Assembly: GCA_947456305.1 (NCBI GenBank)
Contig: CANGPN010000008.1
Location: forward strand, 1 to 64,000
Reading direction: 5' to 3'
Length of the DNA stretch: 64,000 nt
Origin: Comamonadaceae bacterium
Lineage (GTDB): Bacteria > Pseudomonadota > Gammaproteobacteria > Burkholderiales > Burkholderiaceae_C
Shown one piece after another: positions 10,706-20,593 of the stretch. The position numbers were made by a program, and so were the translations under genes. The notes under the pieces were generated by a model. It searched no databases, was not told the DNA's origin, and saw nothing but the letters and a program-made list of their open reading frames with translations. Position 1 is the first letter of the stretch; every line of letters starts with the position of its first letter.

Positions 10706-11154
10706 GCAAAATCAGTATTTACTGGGAGGACATGCACGTCGGTGAGATGCGGGAATTGGGCAGCATCACGCCGACGCGCGAAGAAATCATTGCGTTTGCC
10801 ACGCAGTTCGATCCGCAACCGTTTCATCTGGACGAGGAAGCGGCCAAAGCCTCGGTGTTCGGCGGCTTGTGCGCCAGCGGCTGGCACACCTGCGCCATGG
10901 CGATGCGCTTGATGGTGACAAACTATCTGTGCCATACCTCGAGCATGGGGTCGCCGGGGCTGGAAGGCATTAAATGGACAAAGCCGGTGTTTCCAGGAGA
11001 TACCCTGAGCTTGCGCACGACGGTGTTGGAAACCAAGCCCATGGGCAAACGCCCGGACATAGGCATGACGCGCAATCAGTGGGAAATGTTCAACCAGCAT
11101 GGGGACAAGGTGTTGCACATGGAGGGATGGGGAATGTTCAGAAGGCGCAGTTAA
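10702..11154 (+). CDS. MaoC-like (hot-dog fold) enoyl-CoA hydratase/dehydratase
   Basis: The 150-aa product fits the single-domain MaoC/R-specific enoyl-CoA hydratase family. It has the hydratase signature FATQFDPQPFHLDEEAAKASVFGGLCASGWHT, in which Asp and His of the DPQPFH motif form the catalytic pair. The family hydrates trans-2-enoyl-CoA to (R)-3-hydroxyacyl-CoA. The start ATG overlaps the SDR stop, and the two enzymes would perform successive hydration and oxidation or reduction steps on acyl-CoA or acyl-thioester substrates. The substrate cannot be read from sequence. Confidence 0.88.
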   Translation: MSKISIYWEDMHVGEMRELGSITPTREEIIAFATQFDPQPFHLDEEAAKASVFGGLCASGWHTCAMAMRLMVTNYLCHTSSMGSPGLEGIKWTKPVFPGDTLSLRTTVLETKPMGKRPDIGMTRNQWEMFNQHGDKVLHMEGWGMFRRRS

Positions 11155-11512
11155 GACACGCTTTGGCCGGACCATCCGGACTTGGTTAGCATTTCTGCTT
11201 TTGTAGTTAGAAGGCACGCTTTGGCCGAACCATCCGGTGCGATTTTTTTCTGCGCTTACGCTCGAAAAAAACGCCCCCTCCGATTCGGCCTGAAGTGATG
11301 GTTTTGGCTTGAAAAATATTTCGTTGCTCTGTCAGCTTTGTAACTTGAACTGCAGAAATGCTGTCGGAGAAATACGTCGAGTGGACAAACGACATGGAGA
11401 GCGGCGACCGTCCCGCCGTGACGTGAACACCTCAATTAATTGGAACCTGACCCCAATTCTTGCCAATGACTTGCTGCACAGATAATGGCCGTTTACAGAA
11501 CGAGACAACGCC
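11155..11512. other. Gene-free interval with duplicated motif and REP-like sequence
   Basis: About 358 bp without a credible gene between the MaoC-like gene and mmsA. A 24-bp motif with core CGCTTTGGCC occurs twice (11156-11179 and 11214-11237, two mismatches); in the first copy CCGGACCATCCGG is self-complementary. A T7/A7 inverted repeat lies around 11242-11273. At 11434-11458 there is GGAACCTGACCCC flanked by AATT sequences, which resembles REP-like repeats seen near RAYT transposases in Burkholderiales (inference). Short open frames here show no family features. Confidence 0.6.
11156..11237. repeat. 24-bp direct repeat, two copies
   Basis: Copies at 11156-11179 and 11214-11237 share CGCTTTGGCC and ACCATCCGG and differ at two positions. 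They start directly after the MaoC-like stop codon. Function unknown; they could be a REP-type element or part of a transcription end. Confidence 0.7.
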
Positions 11513-13024
11513 ATGAGCAGCACACACATTGGGCATTACATCAACGGCGCCACCGTTGCCGGTCAATCTGAACGCACACAACCCGTCACCAACCCGTCCA
11601 CCGGTGCAGTGACCGGCCAAGTGGCATTGGCCGGTGCGCAAGATGTGAACGCCGCTGTTGCATCCGCCCTTGCCGCGTTTCCCGCCTGGGCAGACGCGCC
11701 GCCTTTGCGCCGCGCCCGCGTCATGTTCAAATTTTTAGAACTGCTGCACCAACACAAAGACGCATTGGCCCACGCCATCACAGCCGAGCACGGCAAGGTG
11801 TTCACCGATGCACAAGGTGAAGTCGCACGCGGCATTGATATCGTCGAATTCGCCACCGGCATACCGCAATTGCTCAAAGGCGATTACACCGAACAAGTCG
11901 CGACCGGTATAGACAACTGGACGCTGCGCCAGCCGCTGGGTGTGGTGGCCGGCATCACGCCGTTCAACTTCCCTGTCATGGTGCCCATGTGGATGTTTCC
12001 GGTGGCCATTGCAGCGGGCAACACCTTCATCCTCAAACCCAGCCCGACCGACCCGACACCGTCATTGATGATGGCCGGTTTGCTAAAGCAAGCCGGTTTG
12101 CCCGACGGCGTGTTCAACGTGGTGCAAGGCGACAAAGTGGCCGTCGATGCATTGCTGGAACACCCGGATGTCAAAGCCATCAGCTTCGTCGGCTCGACAC
12201 CGATTGCCAATTACATCTATGAAACTGGCGCGCACCACGGCAAGCGTGTGCAAGCGCTGGGCGGCGCGAAAAACCACATGGTGGTCATGCCGGATGCCGA
12301 CCTCGAACAAGCCGTCGATGCGTTGATCGGCGCGGCCTACGGCTCGGCGGGTGAACGTTGCATGGCCATCAGCGTGGCGGTGCTGGTCGGCGATGTGGCC
12401 GACAAAATCATGCCCAAACTTGTTGAGCGCACCAAGGCGCTGAAGGTGCTCAACGGCGAAAACCTCGCCGCCGAAATGGGCCCCATCGTCACCCAACAAG
12501 CGCATGAGCGCATCAGTGGCTACATCGCTTTGGGTGTGGACGAAGGCGCGAAGTTGCTCGTTGATGGTCGTGGCTTCAACAGCGCACAAGCCGGTGCCGG
12601 TTGCGAACAAGGTTTTTGGATGGGCGGCTCGCTGTTTGACCACGTCACCACCGGCATGCGCATTTACAAAGAAGAAATTTTCGGCCCGGTGTTGGCCTGT
12701 GTGCGCGTGCCCGACTTTGCGACAGCCGTGCAAATCATCAATGACCATGAGTTTGGCAACGGCGTGTCTTGCTTCACCCGCGACGGCAACGTGGCGCGCG
12801 AGTTTTCACGCCGCATACAAGTGGGCATGGTCGGCATCAATGTGCCGATTCCCGTGCCCATGGCCTGGCACGGCTTCGGCGGCTGGAAGCGTTCGCTGTT
12901 CGGCGATATGCACGCCTACGGCGAAGAAGGCGTGCGTTTTTACACCAAGCAAAAATCCATCATGCAGCGCTGGCCGGAGAGCACGCCCAAGGGCGCGGAG
13001 TTCGTCATGCCGACCAGCAAGTGA
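11513..13024 (+). CDS. mmsA: CoA-acylating methylmalonate-semialdehyde dehydrogenase
   Basis: The 503-aa product is an aldehyde dehydrogenase of the MmsA branch, which converts methylmalonate or malonate semialdehyde with CoA and NAD+ to propionyl-CoA or acetyl-CoA in valine, inositol or beta-alanine breakdown. Seen in the sequence are [28 protein letters not shown] (cofactor region), [15 protein letters not shown], and [17 protein letters not shown] with the catalytic Cys, all characteristic of MmsA. It is followed 1 nt later by a GMC dehydrogenase gene, suggesting an alcohol to aldehyde to acyl-CoA route. Confidence 0.93.
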   Translation: MSSTHIGHYINGATVAGQSERTQPVTNPSTGAVTGQVALAGAQDVNAAVASALAAFPAWADAPPLRRARVMFKFLELLHQHKDALAHAITAEHGKVFTDAQGEVARGIDIVEFATGIPQLLKGDYTEQVATGIDNWTLRQPLGVVAGITPFNFPVMVPMWMFPVAIAAGNTFILKPSPTDPTPSLMMAGLLKQAGLPDGVFNVVQGDKVAVDALLEHPDVKAISFVGSTPIANYIYETGAHHGKRVQALGGAKNHMVVMPDADLEQAVDALIGAAYGSAGERCMAISVAVLVGDVADKIMPKLVERTKALKVLNGENLAAEMGPIVTQQAHERISGYIALGVDEGAKLLVDGRGFNSAQAGAGCEQGFWMGGSLFDHVTTGMRIYKEEIFGPVLACVRVPDFATAVQIINDHEFGNGVSCFTRDGNVAREFSRRIQVGMVGINVPIPVPMAWHGFGGWKRSLFGDMHAYGEEGVRFYTKQKSIMQRWPESTPKGAEFVMPTSK

Positions 13025-13025
13025 C

Positions 13026-14756
13026 ATGAACGACACCACATTCGACTACATCATCATCGGCGCGGGCACGGCCGGTTGCCTGCTGGCCAACCGCTTGAGC
13101 GCGGATGCGTCCAAGCGGGTGTTGCTGATCGAAGCCGGGCGCAAAGACGATTACCACTGGGTGCATATCCCGGTCGGCTATTTGTATTGCATAGGCAATC
13201 CGCGCACCGACTGGATGTACCAGACCGAGCCTGCTGACGGTTTGAATGGCCGCCGTTTGCGTTACCCGCGCGGCAAAGTCTTGGGCGGCTGCTCCAGCAT
13301 CAACGGCATGATTTATATGCGCGGCCAATCGCGTGATTACGACCAGTGGGCAGACATCACCGGAGACGCCCGTTGGAATTGGGAACACAGCCTGCCCTAC
13401 TTCAAAATGCACGAAGACCATTACCTCGGTGCGAACGAATTACACGGTGCCAAAGGCACGCCCAGTGAAGTGGTGAAACAAGGCCAAAGCACTTACCACC
13501 AGACTTTGCGGCACCGCAACGCAGGCGGCGAATGGCGGATCGAAAAACAGCGTTTGCGTTGGGACGTGCTGGACGCGTTTGCCCAAGCCGCTGTGCAAAC
13601 CGGCATTCCCGCTACCGACGACTTCAATCGCGGCACCAACGAAGGCGTGAGCTACTTTGAAGTCAACCAAAAAAGCGGTTGGCGCTGGAACACAGCCAAA
13701 GCGTTTTTACGGCCCGCGTGTTATGCGCGGCCCAACTTTGAAATGTGGACCGCTGCACAGGTGGCCAAACTACAGATTGACACTCAAGCCGACGGCAGCC
13801 TCGCCTGCACCGGTGTGGATGTGTGGAACGGCCAAGAGCGTGTGCAAGCGGTGGCGCGTCAATCGGTGGTGCTGTGCGCCGGTGCGATTGGCACGCCCCA
13901 GTTGCTGCAACTCTCGGGCATTGGCCCGGCCGCGCTGCTGCAACAACACGGCATCACACCAGTGGTTGATTTGCCCGGTGTGGGTGCGAATTTGCAAGAC
14001 CATTTGCAAATCCGCGCAGTGTTCAAAGTCAAAGGTGTGAAAACCTTGAACACCATGGCCAACAGTTGGTGGGGCAAGGCCGCCATCGGTTTGGAGTATT
14101 TGTTGCACCGCAGCGGCCCGATGAGCATGGCACCTTCACAGCTTGGCGCGTTCACCCGCAGCGACCCGTCGCAGCCTTGGCCGAACATCGAATACCACGT
14201 ACAGCCCTTGAGCCTGGATGCCTTCGGCGAGCCGCTGCACAGTTTTCCCGCGTTCACCGCCAGTGTGTGCAACCTCAACCCCAGCAGTCGCGGCACGGTG
14301 AACATACAAAGCGCGGATTTTGCGCAAGCGCCTTTGATAGCGCCTAACTATTTGTCCACCGACGAAGACCGCCGCGTCGCCGCAGATTCTTTGCGCCTGA
14401 CACGCCGCATCGCCGCGCAACCGGCGTTGGCCAAATACCAGCCCGAGGAATGGAAGCCGGGCACGCAGTTCCAAACCGACGATGAACTCGCACGTTTGGC
14501 CGGTGACATTGGCACGACCATTTTTCACCCGGTAGGCACCGCCCGCATGGGGCGCTTGGACGACCCGCTGGCGGTGGTCGACAGCGAATTGCGGGTGCGC
14601 GACGGGCGCGGCGGCCTGGTGCGCGGGCTGCGCATCGCTGACGCGTCAGTAATGCCCAGCATCACCAGTGGCAATACCAACAGCCCGGTGCTGATGATTG
14701 CCGAACGTGCCGCCGAATTGCTGGCAATGGACGCGCTTGCCGCGGGTAACTCCTAG
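13026..14756 (+). CDS. GMC-family FAD alcohol dehydrogenase (choline dehydrogenase-like)
   Basis: The 576-aa product begins with the FAD-binding Rossmann motif IIIGAGTAGCLLANRLS and the ADP-contacting LLIEAG. It has both GMC signatures: RGKVLGGCSSINGMIYMRG at about 80-98 and GAIGTPQLLQLSGIG at about 285-300. The C-terminal FHPVGTARMG and DASVMPSITSGNTNSPVLMIAE hold the catalytic His region. Homologues oxidise choline or other primary alcohols to aldehydes. The start at 13026 comes directly after the mmsA stop; the frame is open 174 codons upstream only because it shadows mmsA. A rho-independent terminator follows. Confidence 0.92.
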   Translation: MNDTTFDYIIIGAGTAGCLLANRLSADASKRVLLIEAGRKDDYHWVHIPVGYLYCIGNPRTDWMYQTEPADGLNGRRLRYPRGKVLGGCSSINGMIYMRGQSRDYDQWADITGDARWNWEHSLPYFKMHEDHYLGANELHGAKGTPSEVVKQGQSTYHQTLRHRNAGGEWRIEKQRLRWDVLDAFAQAAVQTGIPATDDFNRGTNEGVSYFEVNQKSGWRWNTAKAFLRPACYARPNFEMWTAAQVAKLQIDTQADGSLACTGVDVWNGQERVQAVARQSVVLCAGAIGTPQLLQLSGIGPAALLQQHGITPVVDLPGVGANLQDHLQIRAVFKVKGVKTLNTMANSWWGKAAIGLEYLLHRSGPMSMAPSQLGAFTRSDPSQPWPNIEYHVQPLSLDAFGEPLHSFPAFTASVCNLNPSSRGTVNIQSADFAQAPLIAPNYLSTDEDRRVAADSLRLTRRIAAQPALAKYQPEEWKPGTQFQTDDELARLAGDIGTTIFHPVGTARMGRLDDPLAVVDSELRVRDGRGGLVRGLRIADASVMPSITSGNTNSPVLMIAERAAELLAMDALAAGNS

Positions 14757-14880
14757 GCCTGCGCGCCCTCACTTTGAACTAAAGTCCGGTTACTCGCAGC
14801 AAAACCTTTAGGGGCGCTGTTTGCAGAGGGTCAGAGGAGACAAAAAACGCATCCTCCACAAGGTGGATAGCGTTCACGGA

Positions 14881-14909
14881 AAAGCACCGCACAACGGTGC
14901 TTTTTTTTC
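14881..14909 (+). terminator. Intrinsic terminator after mmsA-GMC
   Basis: A 10-bp stem, AAAAGCACCG (14881-14890) with its complement CGGTGCTTTT (14896-14905), surrounds a 5-nt loop and runs into a T tract. This is a classical rho-independent terminator. It lies between the GMC dehydrogenase and the TSUP gene, so the latter should have its own promoter. Confidence 0.85.
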
Positions 14910-14927
14910 GACTGCGAGAATGCGTTG

Positions 14928-15683
14928 ATGGACATAGTGCTGGTCAGCCTGATGTCGGCACTGGCCGGCTTTGTAGACGCCGTGGTCGGCGGCGGAGGAT
15001 TGATTCTGGTGCCTTCCTTGTTCACTGCCTACCCTTCGCTGCACCCTGCCACATTGCTAGGCACCAACAAATCGGCATCTGTCTGGGGCACGCTGTTCGC
15101 GGCCTGGCAATACAACCGCCGGGTGCAACTTGCTTGGCGCGCTTTGCTTATCGCGAGTCTGATGGCATTTGGTGGCTCTTGGGGCGGTGCTTATGTACTG
15201 ACGCTGTTATCGCCCCAGTATTTGCGCATGGCATTACCCGGTTTGTTGCTCGCGCTGCTAGCCTACACCTTGTGGAACAAGCAACTCGGCCAGGCCCATA
15301 CGCCCCGATATGCGCCGCGCAGACAGGCCTTATATATGGCCTTGATCGGTGGTGTGATTGGTTTTTATGATGGATTTTTCGGGCCCGGCACCGGCAGTTT
15401 TTTGGTGTTTCTGCTGGTGCGTGTGCTGGGTTTTGATTTTTTGCAGGCCTCGGCGCATAGCAAGGTCATGAACCTGAGCAGTAACCTCGCGGCAGTCCTG
15501 CTGCTGGCGTCTCAAGGCCATGTCTGGTGGCAGGTCGGTATTCCGCTGGCAGTGGCGAATGTCGCCGGTAGCTTGTGGGGCACGCGCATGGCCATGCGCC
15601 ACGGCAGCGGCTTTGTGCGGTATCTGTTCATTCTGGTAGTCACCGCACTGGCGTTAAAAACGGCTAAAGACGCCTGGTTTTAG
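14928..15683 (+). CDS. TSUP/TauE-SafE family permease
   Basis: A 251-aa membrane protein with about eight helices. Two internally similar halves carry the TauE/SafE features: GFVDAVVGGGGLILVPSLF near the N-terminus and GVIGFYDGFFGPGTGSFLVFLLVR in the middle. Members export sulfite, sulfoacetate or other organosulfur anions, or take up small organic acids; the substrate is not deducible. The ATG at 14928 is preferred to the adjacent in-frame TTG. The gene is convergent with mrdA and their stop codons overlap by 4 bp (15680-15683). Confidence 0.9.
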   Translation: MDIVLVSLMSALAGFVDAVVGGGGLILVPSLFTAYPSLHPATLLGTNKSASVWGTLFAAWQYNRRVQLAWRALLIASLMAFGGSWGGAYVLTLLSPQYLRMALPGLLLALLAYTLWNKQLGQAHTPRYAPRRQALYMALIGGVIGFYDGFFGPGTGSFLVFLLVRVLGFDFLQASAHSKVMNLSSNLAAVLLLASQGHVWWQVGIPLAVANVAGSLWGTRMAMRHGSGFVRYLFILVVTALALKTAKDAWF

Positions 15684-17674
15684 CGCTCGTTCTCATCGTC
15701 CAACCCGGGTTCAGGCGGCACACTCGTAGGTTTGGGCGGCCATGGGACACTGGCCACCGGTCTGCGTTTACCCACCGGGCGGGTGGCTTGACCGATGCGC
15801 ACCGCATCCAAATCCTCTTGCGAGGGGTATAACCCCAGCAATAAATAGTCAAACACCCGGCGCGCGATAGGCGCCGCGCTTTGCGCCCCGAAACCTGCGT
15901 TTTCCACCACCATGGCCAAGGCCACTTTGGGGTCTTCAGCAGGTGCAAATGCAATAAACAAGGCGTGATCACGTAAGCGCTCATCGATTTTGCCGGCCAC
16001 GTATTTTTCGTTTTGCTTGATGGTGTAAACCTGTGCCGTACCGGTTTTACCGGCGCTGGTGTATTCGGCTGATACAAAACTGCCGGCCGAGGTGCCTTCC
16101 AGGTTGACGCCGACCATGGCTTTGCGTATCACGTCCAGATCCTCAGGCTTGAATCCCAAGGACTGCGGCGGATCTTTGACCACCACCTGTTTTTCTTTGG
16201 TTTCTATGTCCACCACCTCGCGTACCAAGTGGGGGCGGTTGCGAACGCCGTTGTTGGCCAAGATAGACACTGCCTGGGCGAGTTGCAACATGGTGAAACT
16301 GTTGTAGCCCTGACCGATGCCCAGCGAAATGGTTTCACCGGAGTACCAACGCTGTTGCTCGGCACGCTTGTAGGTGTTTTGCTTCCAATCAGTAGACGGC
16401 AAGATACCGCGAGATTCGCCTTGAATATCGATGCCGGTTAATTGCCCGAAGCCCAACGGCTTCATCTGCTCGTAAATCAAATCGACACCCATGTCGCGCG
16501 CCAGCATGTAATAGTAGGTGTCACACGACTGCACAATCGATTTGTACATGTCTACCGAACCGTGTCCGCCTTCTTTGTCGTCGCGGAAGCGGTGGTTACC
16601 GAACATGAAAAAGCCCGGGTCATAAATGATTTGCGACGCATTGCGTTTACCGGTGTTGAGCGCGGCCAGCGACATGAATGGTTTGTAGGTTGACCCCGGG
16701 GGATAAGTGCCGCGCAAAGCCCGGTTGAGCAATGGTTTGTCCGGCGACTCATTCAGCTTTTGCCAGTTGTCTACATCAATGCCTTCAACAAACAAGTTCG
16801 GGTCAAACGTCGGTTTACTGACAAAAGCCAGTACCTCGCCGTTGCTAGGGTCAATCGCCACCAGCGCGCCGCGTCTGGCACCGTACATGTCTTCAACGAG
16901 TTGCTGCAGTTTGATGTCTATGGACAGCACCACCGTGTTGCCGGGCGTGGCCGGACTGCTGCGCAAGCGCCGCACCGCGTGTCCGCCGGCCGAGGTTTCC
17001 ATCTCATGCACACCGGTCTGGCCGTGCAATTGCCGCTCATAGCTTTGTTCGACGCCGAGTTTGCCTATGTAATCCGTGCCGCGGTAATTGCCGACGTTTT
17101 CCTGCTCTTCAAGCTTTTCTTTTTCGGACTGGTTGATACGCCCGATATAGCCGATGACGTGGCTGGCGAGTTCGCTGTACGGGTAATTGCGAAACAAACG
17201 AGCACGGATTTCCACACCGGGAAAACGGTAGCGCTGCGCTGCAAAACGCGCCACCTCTTCATCGCTCAAGCGGGTGCGGATAGGCACGGACTCAAAGCTT
17301 TTGGATTCTTCGCGCAACTTGCGAAACCGCCGTTTGTCACGCCCTTGTATGTCTATGAGTTCGGCGAGTTTTTCAATCACTTCATCCAGTGGCTCGACCA
17401 CTTTGGACGGTGTGATCTCCAAGGTGTATGCAGAGTAATTGGTGGCGAGCACAATGCCGTTGCGGTCCATGATGACGCCACGATTGGGCACAATCGGCAC
17501 GATGGCGGTTCGGTTGCTTTCGGCCTGGGCGCTGAACTCCTGGTAGCGCCACAGTTGCAAATACACCAGCCGCGTACATAGCAAACCAAAGGCCACCAGC
17601 ACCATCAGAGATGCCACCATAACGCGCGCGCGAAAGCGTCGAAGATCGTATTCGACGTTGCGCAGCAAACTCAT
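15680..17674 (-). CDS. mrdA: Penicillin-binding protein 2 (elongasome transpeptidase)
   Basis: PBP2 crosslinks peptidoglycan during rod elongation together with RodA and MreBCD. The 664-aa product has one N-terminal membrane helix (about 15-38), a pedestal domain with the RGVIMDRNG motif at 65-73, and a transpeptidase domain with STYK at 328-331 (nucleophile Ser328), SCD in IVQSCDTYYYM and KTG in SAGKTGTAQVY. The tail after about residue 620 is basic and proline-rich. It overlaps mreD by ATGA, so it is part of mreBCD-mrdA. A rodA gene, often next in this operon, is not in the window. Confidence 0.96.
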   Translation of the reverse strand: MSLLRNVEYDLRRFRARVMVASLMVLVAFGLLCTRLVYLQLWRYQEFSAQAESNRTAIVPIVPNRGVIMDRNGIVLATNYSAYTLEITPSKVVEPLDEVIEKLAELIDIQGRDKRRFRKLREESKSFESVPIRTRLSDEEVARFAAQRYRFPGVEIRARLFRNYPYSELASHVIGYIGRINQSEKEKLEEQENVGNYRGTDYIGKLGVEQSYERQLHGQTGVHEMETSAGGHAVRRLRSSPATPGNTVVLSIDIKLQQLVEDMYGARRGALVAIDPSNGEVLAFVSKPTFDPNLFVEGIDVDNWQKLNESPDKPLLNRALRGTYPPGSTYKPFMSLAALNTGKRNASQIIYDPGFFMFGNHRFRDDKEGGHGSVDMYKSIVQSCDTYYYMLARDMGVDLIYEQMKPLGFGQLTGIDIQGESRGILPSTDWKQNTYKRAEQQRWYSGETISLGIGQGYNSFTMLQLAQAVSILANNGVRNRPHLVREVVDIETKEKQVVVKDPPQSLGFKPEDLDVIRKAMVGVNLEGTSAGSFVSAEYTSAGKTGTAQVYTIKQNEKYVAGKIDERLRDHALFIAFAPAEDPKVALAMVVENAGFGAQSAAPIARRVFDYLLLGLYPSQEDLDAVRIGQATRPVGKRRPVASVPWPPKPTSVPPEPGLDDENER

Positions 17675-18201
17675 AAGGGGCGGTGCTTATCAGGGTCCGG
17701 GGCGCGGCGTTGCGGTGCCAGCAGCATGACGGTGACCAACGGCCACATTGCCGCTTGCAACAAAGGCGGCAGCATGAATGTCCAGCCCGGAAATAAACCG
17801 CCGGCGGCGATACGCACGCTCAACTCCAGCAATTGCGCGGCCATGAACACCGGCAATACCTGCAAGGCCTGAGAAGGCACGTCAAACCACAGAATACGAC
17901 GGTGAATCATGGTGGCCAGATAGCCTTGCACCGTATAAGTCAGCGCGTGCTGGCCTAGGAGCGAAGTCTGGTGCACATCGGTCAGCAAACCCAGCAAAAA
18001 AGCCACACCAACACCGACACGCAGCGGCTGATGTATGGCCCAAAACACCAGCACCAGCGCCAGCCAGTCGGGCGCCCAGGCCGCGTTGCCGATCCAGGCC
18101 ATGCTTTGCAACATATCGAGCAGCAAGGCAAACGCCATGGTGAACAACATGAACAGCGGGCTCACCGGCAACAGCAGTTGCTGACCACGCGGCATGATCA
18201 T
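17671..18201 (-). CDS. mreD: Rod-shape determining protein MreD
   Basis: The 176-aa product is a small membrane protein with about five helices, a conserved WAPDWLALVLVFWAI segment and GFLLGLLTDV-like GVAFLLGLLTDVHQTSLLGQHAL, typical of MreD. It links MreC and the cell-wall synthases at the membrane. The start is ATG at 18201, which overlaps the mreC TGA stop; its own stop overlaps the mrdA ATG. The longer upstream frame runs through mreC and is rejected. Confidence 0.93.
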   Translation of the reverse strand: MIMPRGQQLLLPVSPLFMLFTMAFALLLDMLQSMAWIGNAAWAPDWLALVLVFWAIHQPLRVGVGVAFLLGLLTDVHQTSLLGQHALTYTVQGYLATMIHRRILWFDVPSQALQVLPVFMAAQLLELSVRIAAGGLFPGWTFMLPPLLQAAMWPLVTVMLLAPQRRAPDPDKHRPL

Positions 18202-19115
18202 CCCCGACCTCCCTTGAGCGGGGGTTGCGGAGGCGGCGGCAACTCCTTGAAACCGGGTTGCGTCAGTTTCACCGGCTCGAGCACCATCACATGGCGCGCG
18301 CCTTGGACCCGGGCGAGCGACTCGCACAAAATCCGCGCGAACACCGAATCAGCACGTCGCTCAATTTTCACCACCCTGGCCACCGGAATGCCGGGCGGGT
18401 ATACGCCGTCGACACCGCTGGTGGTCAACATATCGCCTTCTTCAATATCCGCGTTGGTAGCCATGTAACGCAGTTCCAACAAAGGCGCGCCGCCGGACTC
18501 GCCGAAAGCCACGCCACGCGCCCCGGTGCGCGTATTGAGCACGGGTATCGAATGCTCGCGGTCAGTGACCAGCGTGATTTCGCTGACCAGCGGATGCACC
18601 CGGGTGACTTGCCCCAGAATGCCCAGTTCGTCCATCACCGGCGAACTGGTTTGCACGCCTTGCAAAGCGCCTTTGTCCAAAATCATTTTGCGGGTAAAGG
18701 GGTCGGCTGCGTCGTACAACACCTCAGCCGCCATGGCCGGACTGCCCAGACGTTCGCGCAATTGAAGCAGTTGGCGAAGGTCCCGGTTTTCCAAAGCGAG
18801 TTGCTCAACCTGACTGGCACGCACCGACTGCTTCAGTAATTGAGAGCGGGCCTGGTCAACAGCGCTCAAGGCATCCTGTTTGCTCTCAAGCACATCATCC
18901 AGGTGGTCCCACAGCACTTGCGGACGCAGTGCTACCCATTGCACAGGGTAAACAATCAAAGACAAGACCCAGCGCGCCGGTTGCACGATGTTGTAGTGCT
19001 GATCGGCAAACATTAAACCGAAAGACAAGGCGCTGAACAGCAACAGCTTGGTCAGTGCCGACGTGCCTTGTTTGAAAAAAGGCGGCGGCGAACGTTCCAG
19101 CGAGCCGAGCGGCAT
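18198..19115 (-). CDS. mreC: Rod-shape determining protein MreC
   Basis: A 305-aa bitopic periplasmic scaffold of the elongasome. It has a short cytoplasmic head, one membrane helix at about 22-40, a predicted coiled coil around SAVDQARSQLLKQSVRASQVEQLALENRDLRQLLQLRERL, and the beta domain with VMDELGILGQVTRVHPLVSEITLVTDREHSIPV, typical of MreC. The C-terminus ends in a proline-rich stretch. It follows mreB with no gap and overlaps mreD by 4 nt. Confidence 0.95.
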   Translation of the reverse strand: MPLGSLERSPPPFFKQGTSALTKLLLFSALSFGLMFADQHYNIVQPARWVLSLIVYPVQWVALRPQVLWDHLDDVLESKQDALSAVDQARSQLLKQSVRASQVEQLALENRDLRQLLQLRERLGSPAMAAEVLYDAADPFTRKMILDKGALQGVQTSSPVMDELGILGQVTRVHPLVSEITLVTDREHSIPVLNTRTGARGVAFGESGGAPLLELRYMATNADIEEGDMLTTSGVDGVYPPGIPVARVVKIERRADSVFARILCESLARVQGARHVMVLEPVKLTQPGFKELPPPPQPPLKGGRG

Positions 19116-20219
<1,104 letters not shown>

Positions 20220-20254
20220 TTACACGGCAACAGCCGTTTTTTCAGTTTCAGCCT

Positions 20255-20590
20255 ATGTCCCTGTCACCCCAAGATATTCAAAGATTGGCGCAGTTGTCCC
20301 GCTTGCAATTTGATGACGCATCGGCAGATCGCCTGCTTGGTCAGCTCAACGGTTTTTTTGACATCGTCGAGCAAATGCGCGCAGTTAACACCGACGGCGT
20401 GGTGCCCATGGCGCATCCGGTCGATGCCATGCAAGGCTTGCATCAAGCCATTGCCGACACCGACGAACTGGGCATGACGCTGCGCTTGCGTGAAGATGTG
20501 GTCAGCGAGCCCAACCAACGTGAAGCCAACCAACGCAGTGCACCTGCTGTTGAGCGCGGTTTGTTTTTGGTGCCGAAAGTGATCGAGTAA
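20255..20590 (+). CDS. gatC: Aspartyl/glutamyl-tRNA amidotransferase subunit C
   Basis: GatC is the small subunit that holds GatA and GatB together in the complex converting Glu-tRNA(Gln) and Asp-tRNA(Asn) to the amidated forms. The 111-aa product has the family pattern: [15 protein letters not shown], an FFDIVEQM helix, the DGVVPMAHP motif and [13 protein letters not shown]. It ends with FLVPKVIE, the usual C-terminus. The ATG at 20255 fits the family; the upstream in-frame extension lies in the mreB promoter region. It is first in gatCAB. Confidence 0.95.
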   Translation: MSLSPQDIQRLAQLSRLQFDDASADRLLGQLNGFFDIVEQMRAVNTDGVVPMAHPVDAMQGLHQAIADTDELGMTLRLREDVVSEPNQREANQRSAPAVERGLFLVPKVIE

Positions 20591-20593
20591 ACC

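Noticed and set aside
11207-11529. Two small minus-strand open frames between MaoC-like gene and mmsA
   Set aside because: No ribosome-binding site of note, no family features, and they cross repeats.
12504-13025. Upstream extension of the GMC dehydrogenase frame
   Set aside because: It shadows mmsA in another frame; the FAD motif starts just after the ATG at 13026.
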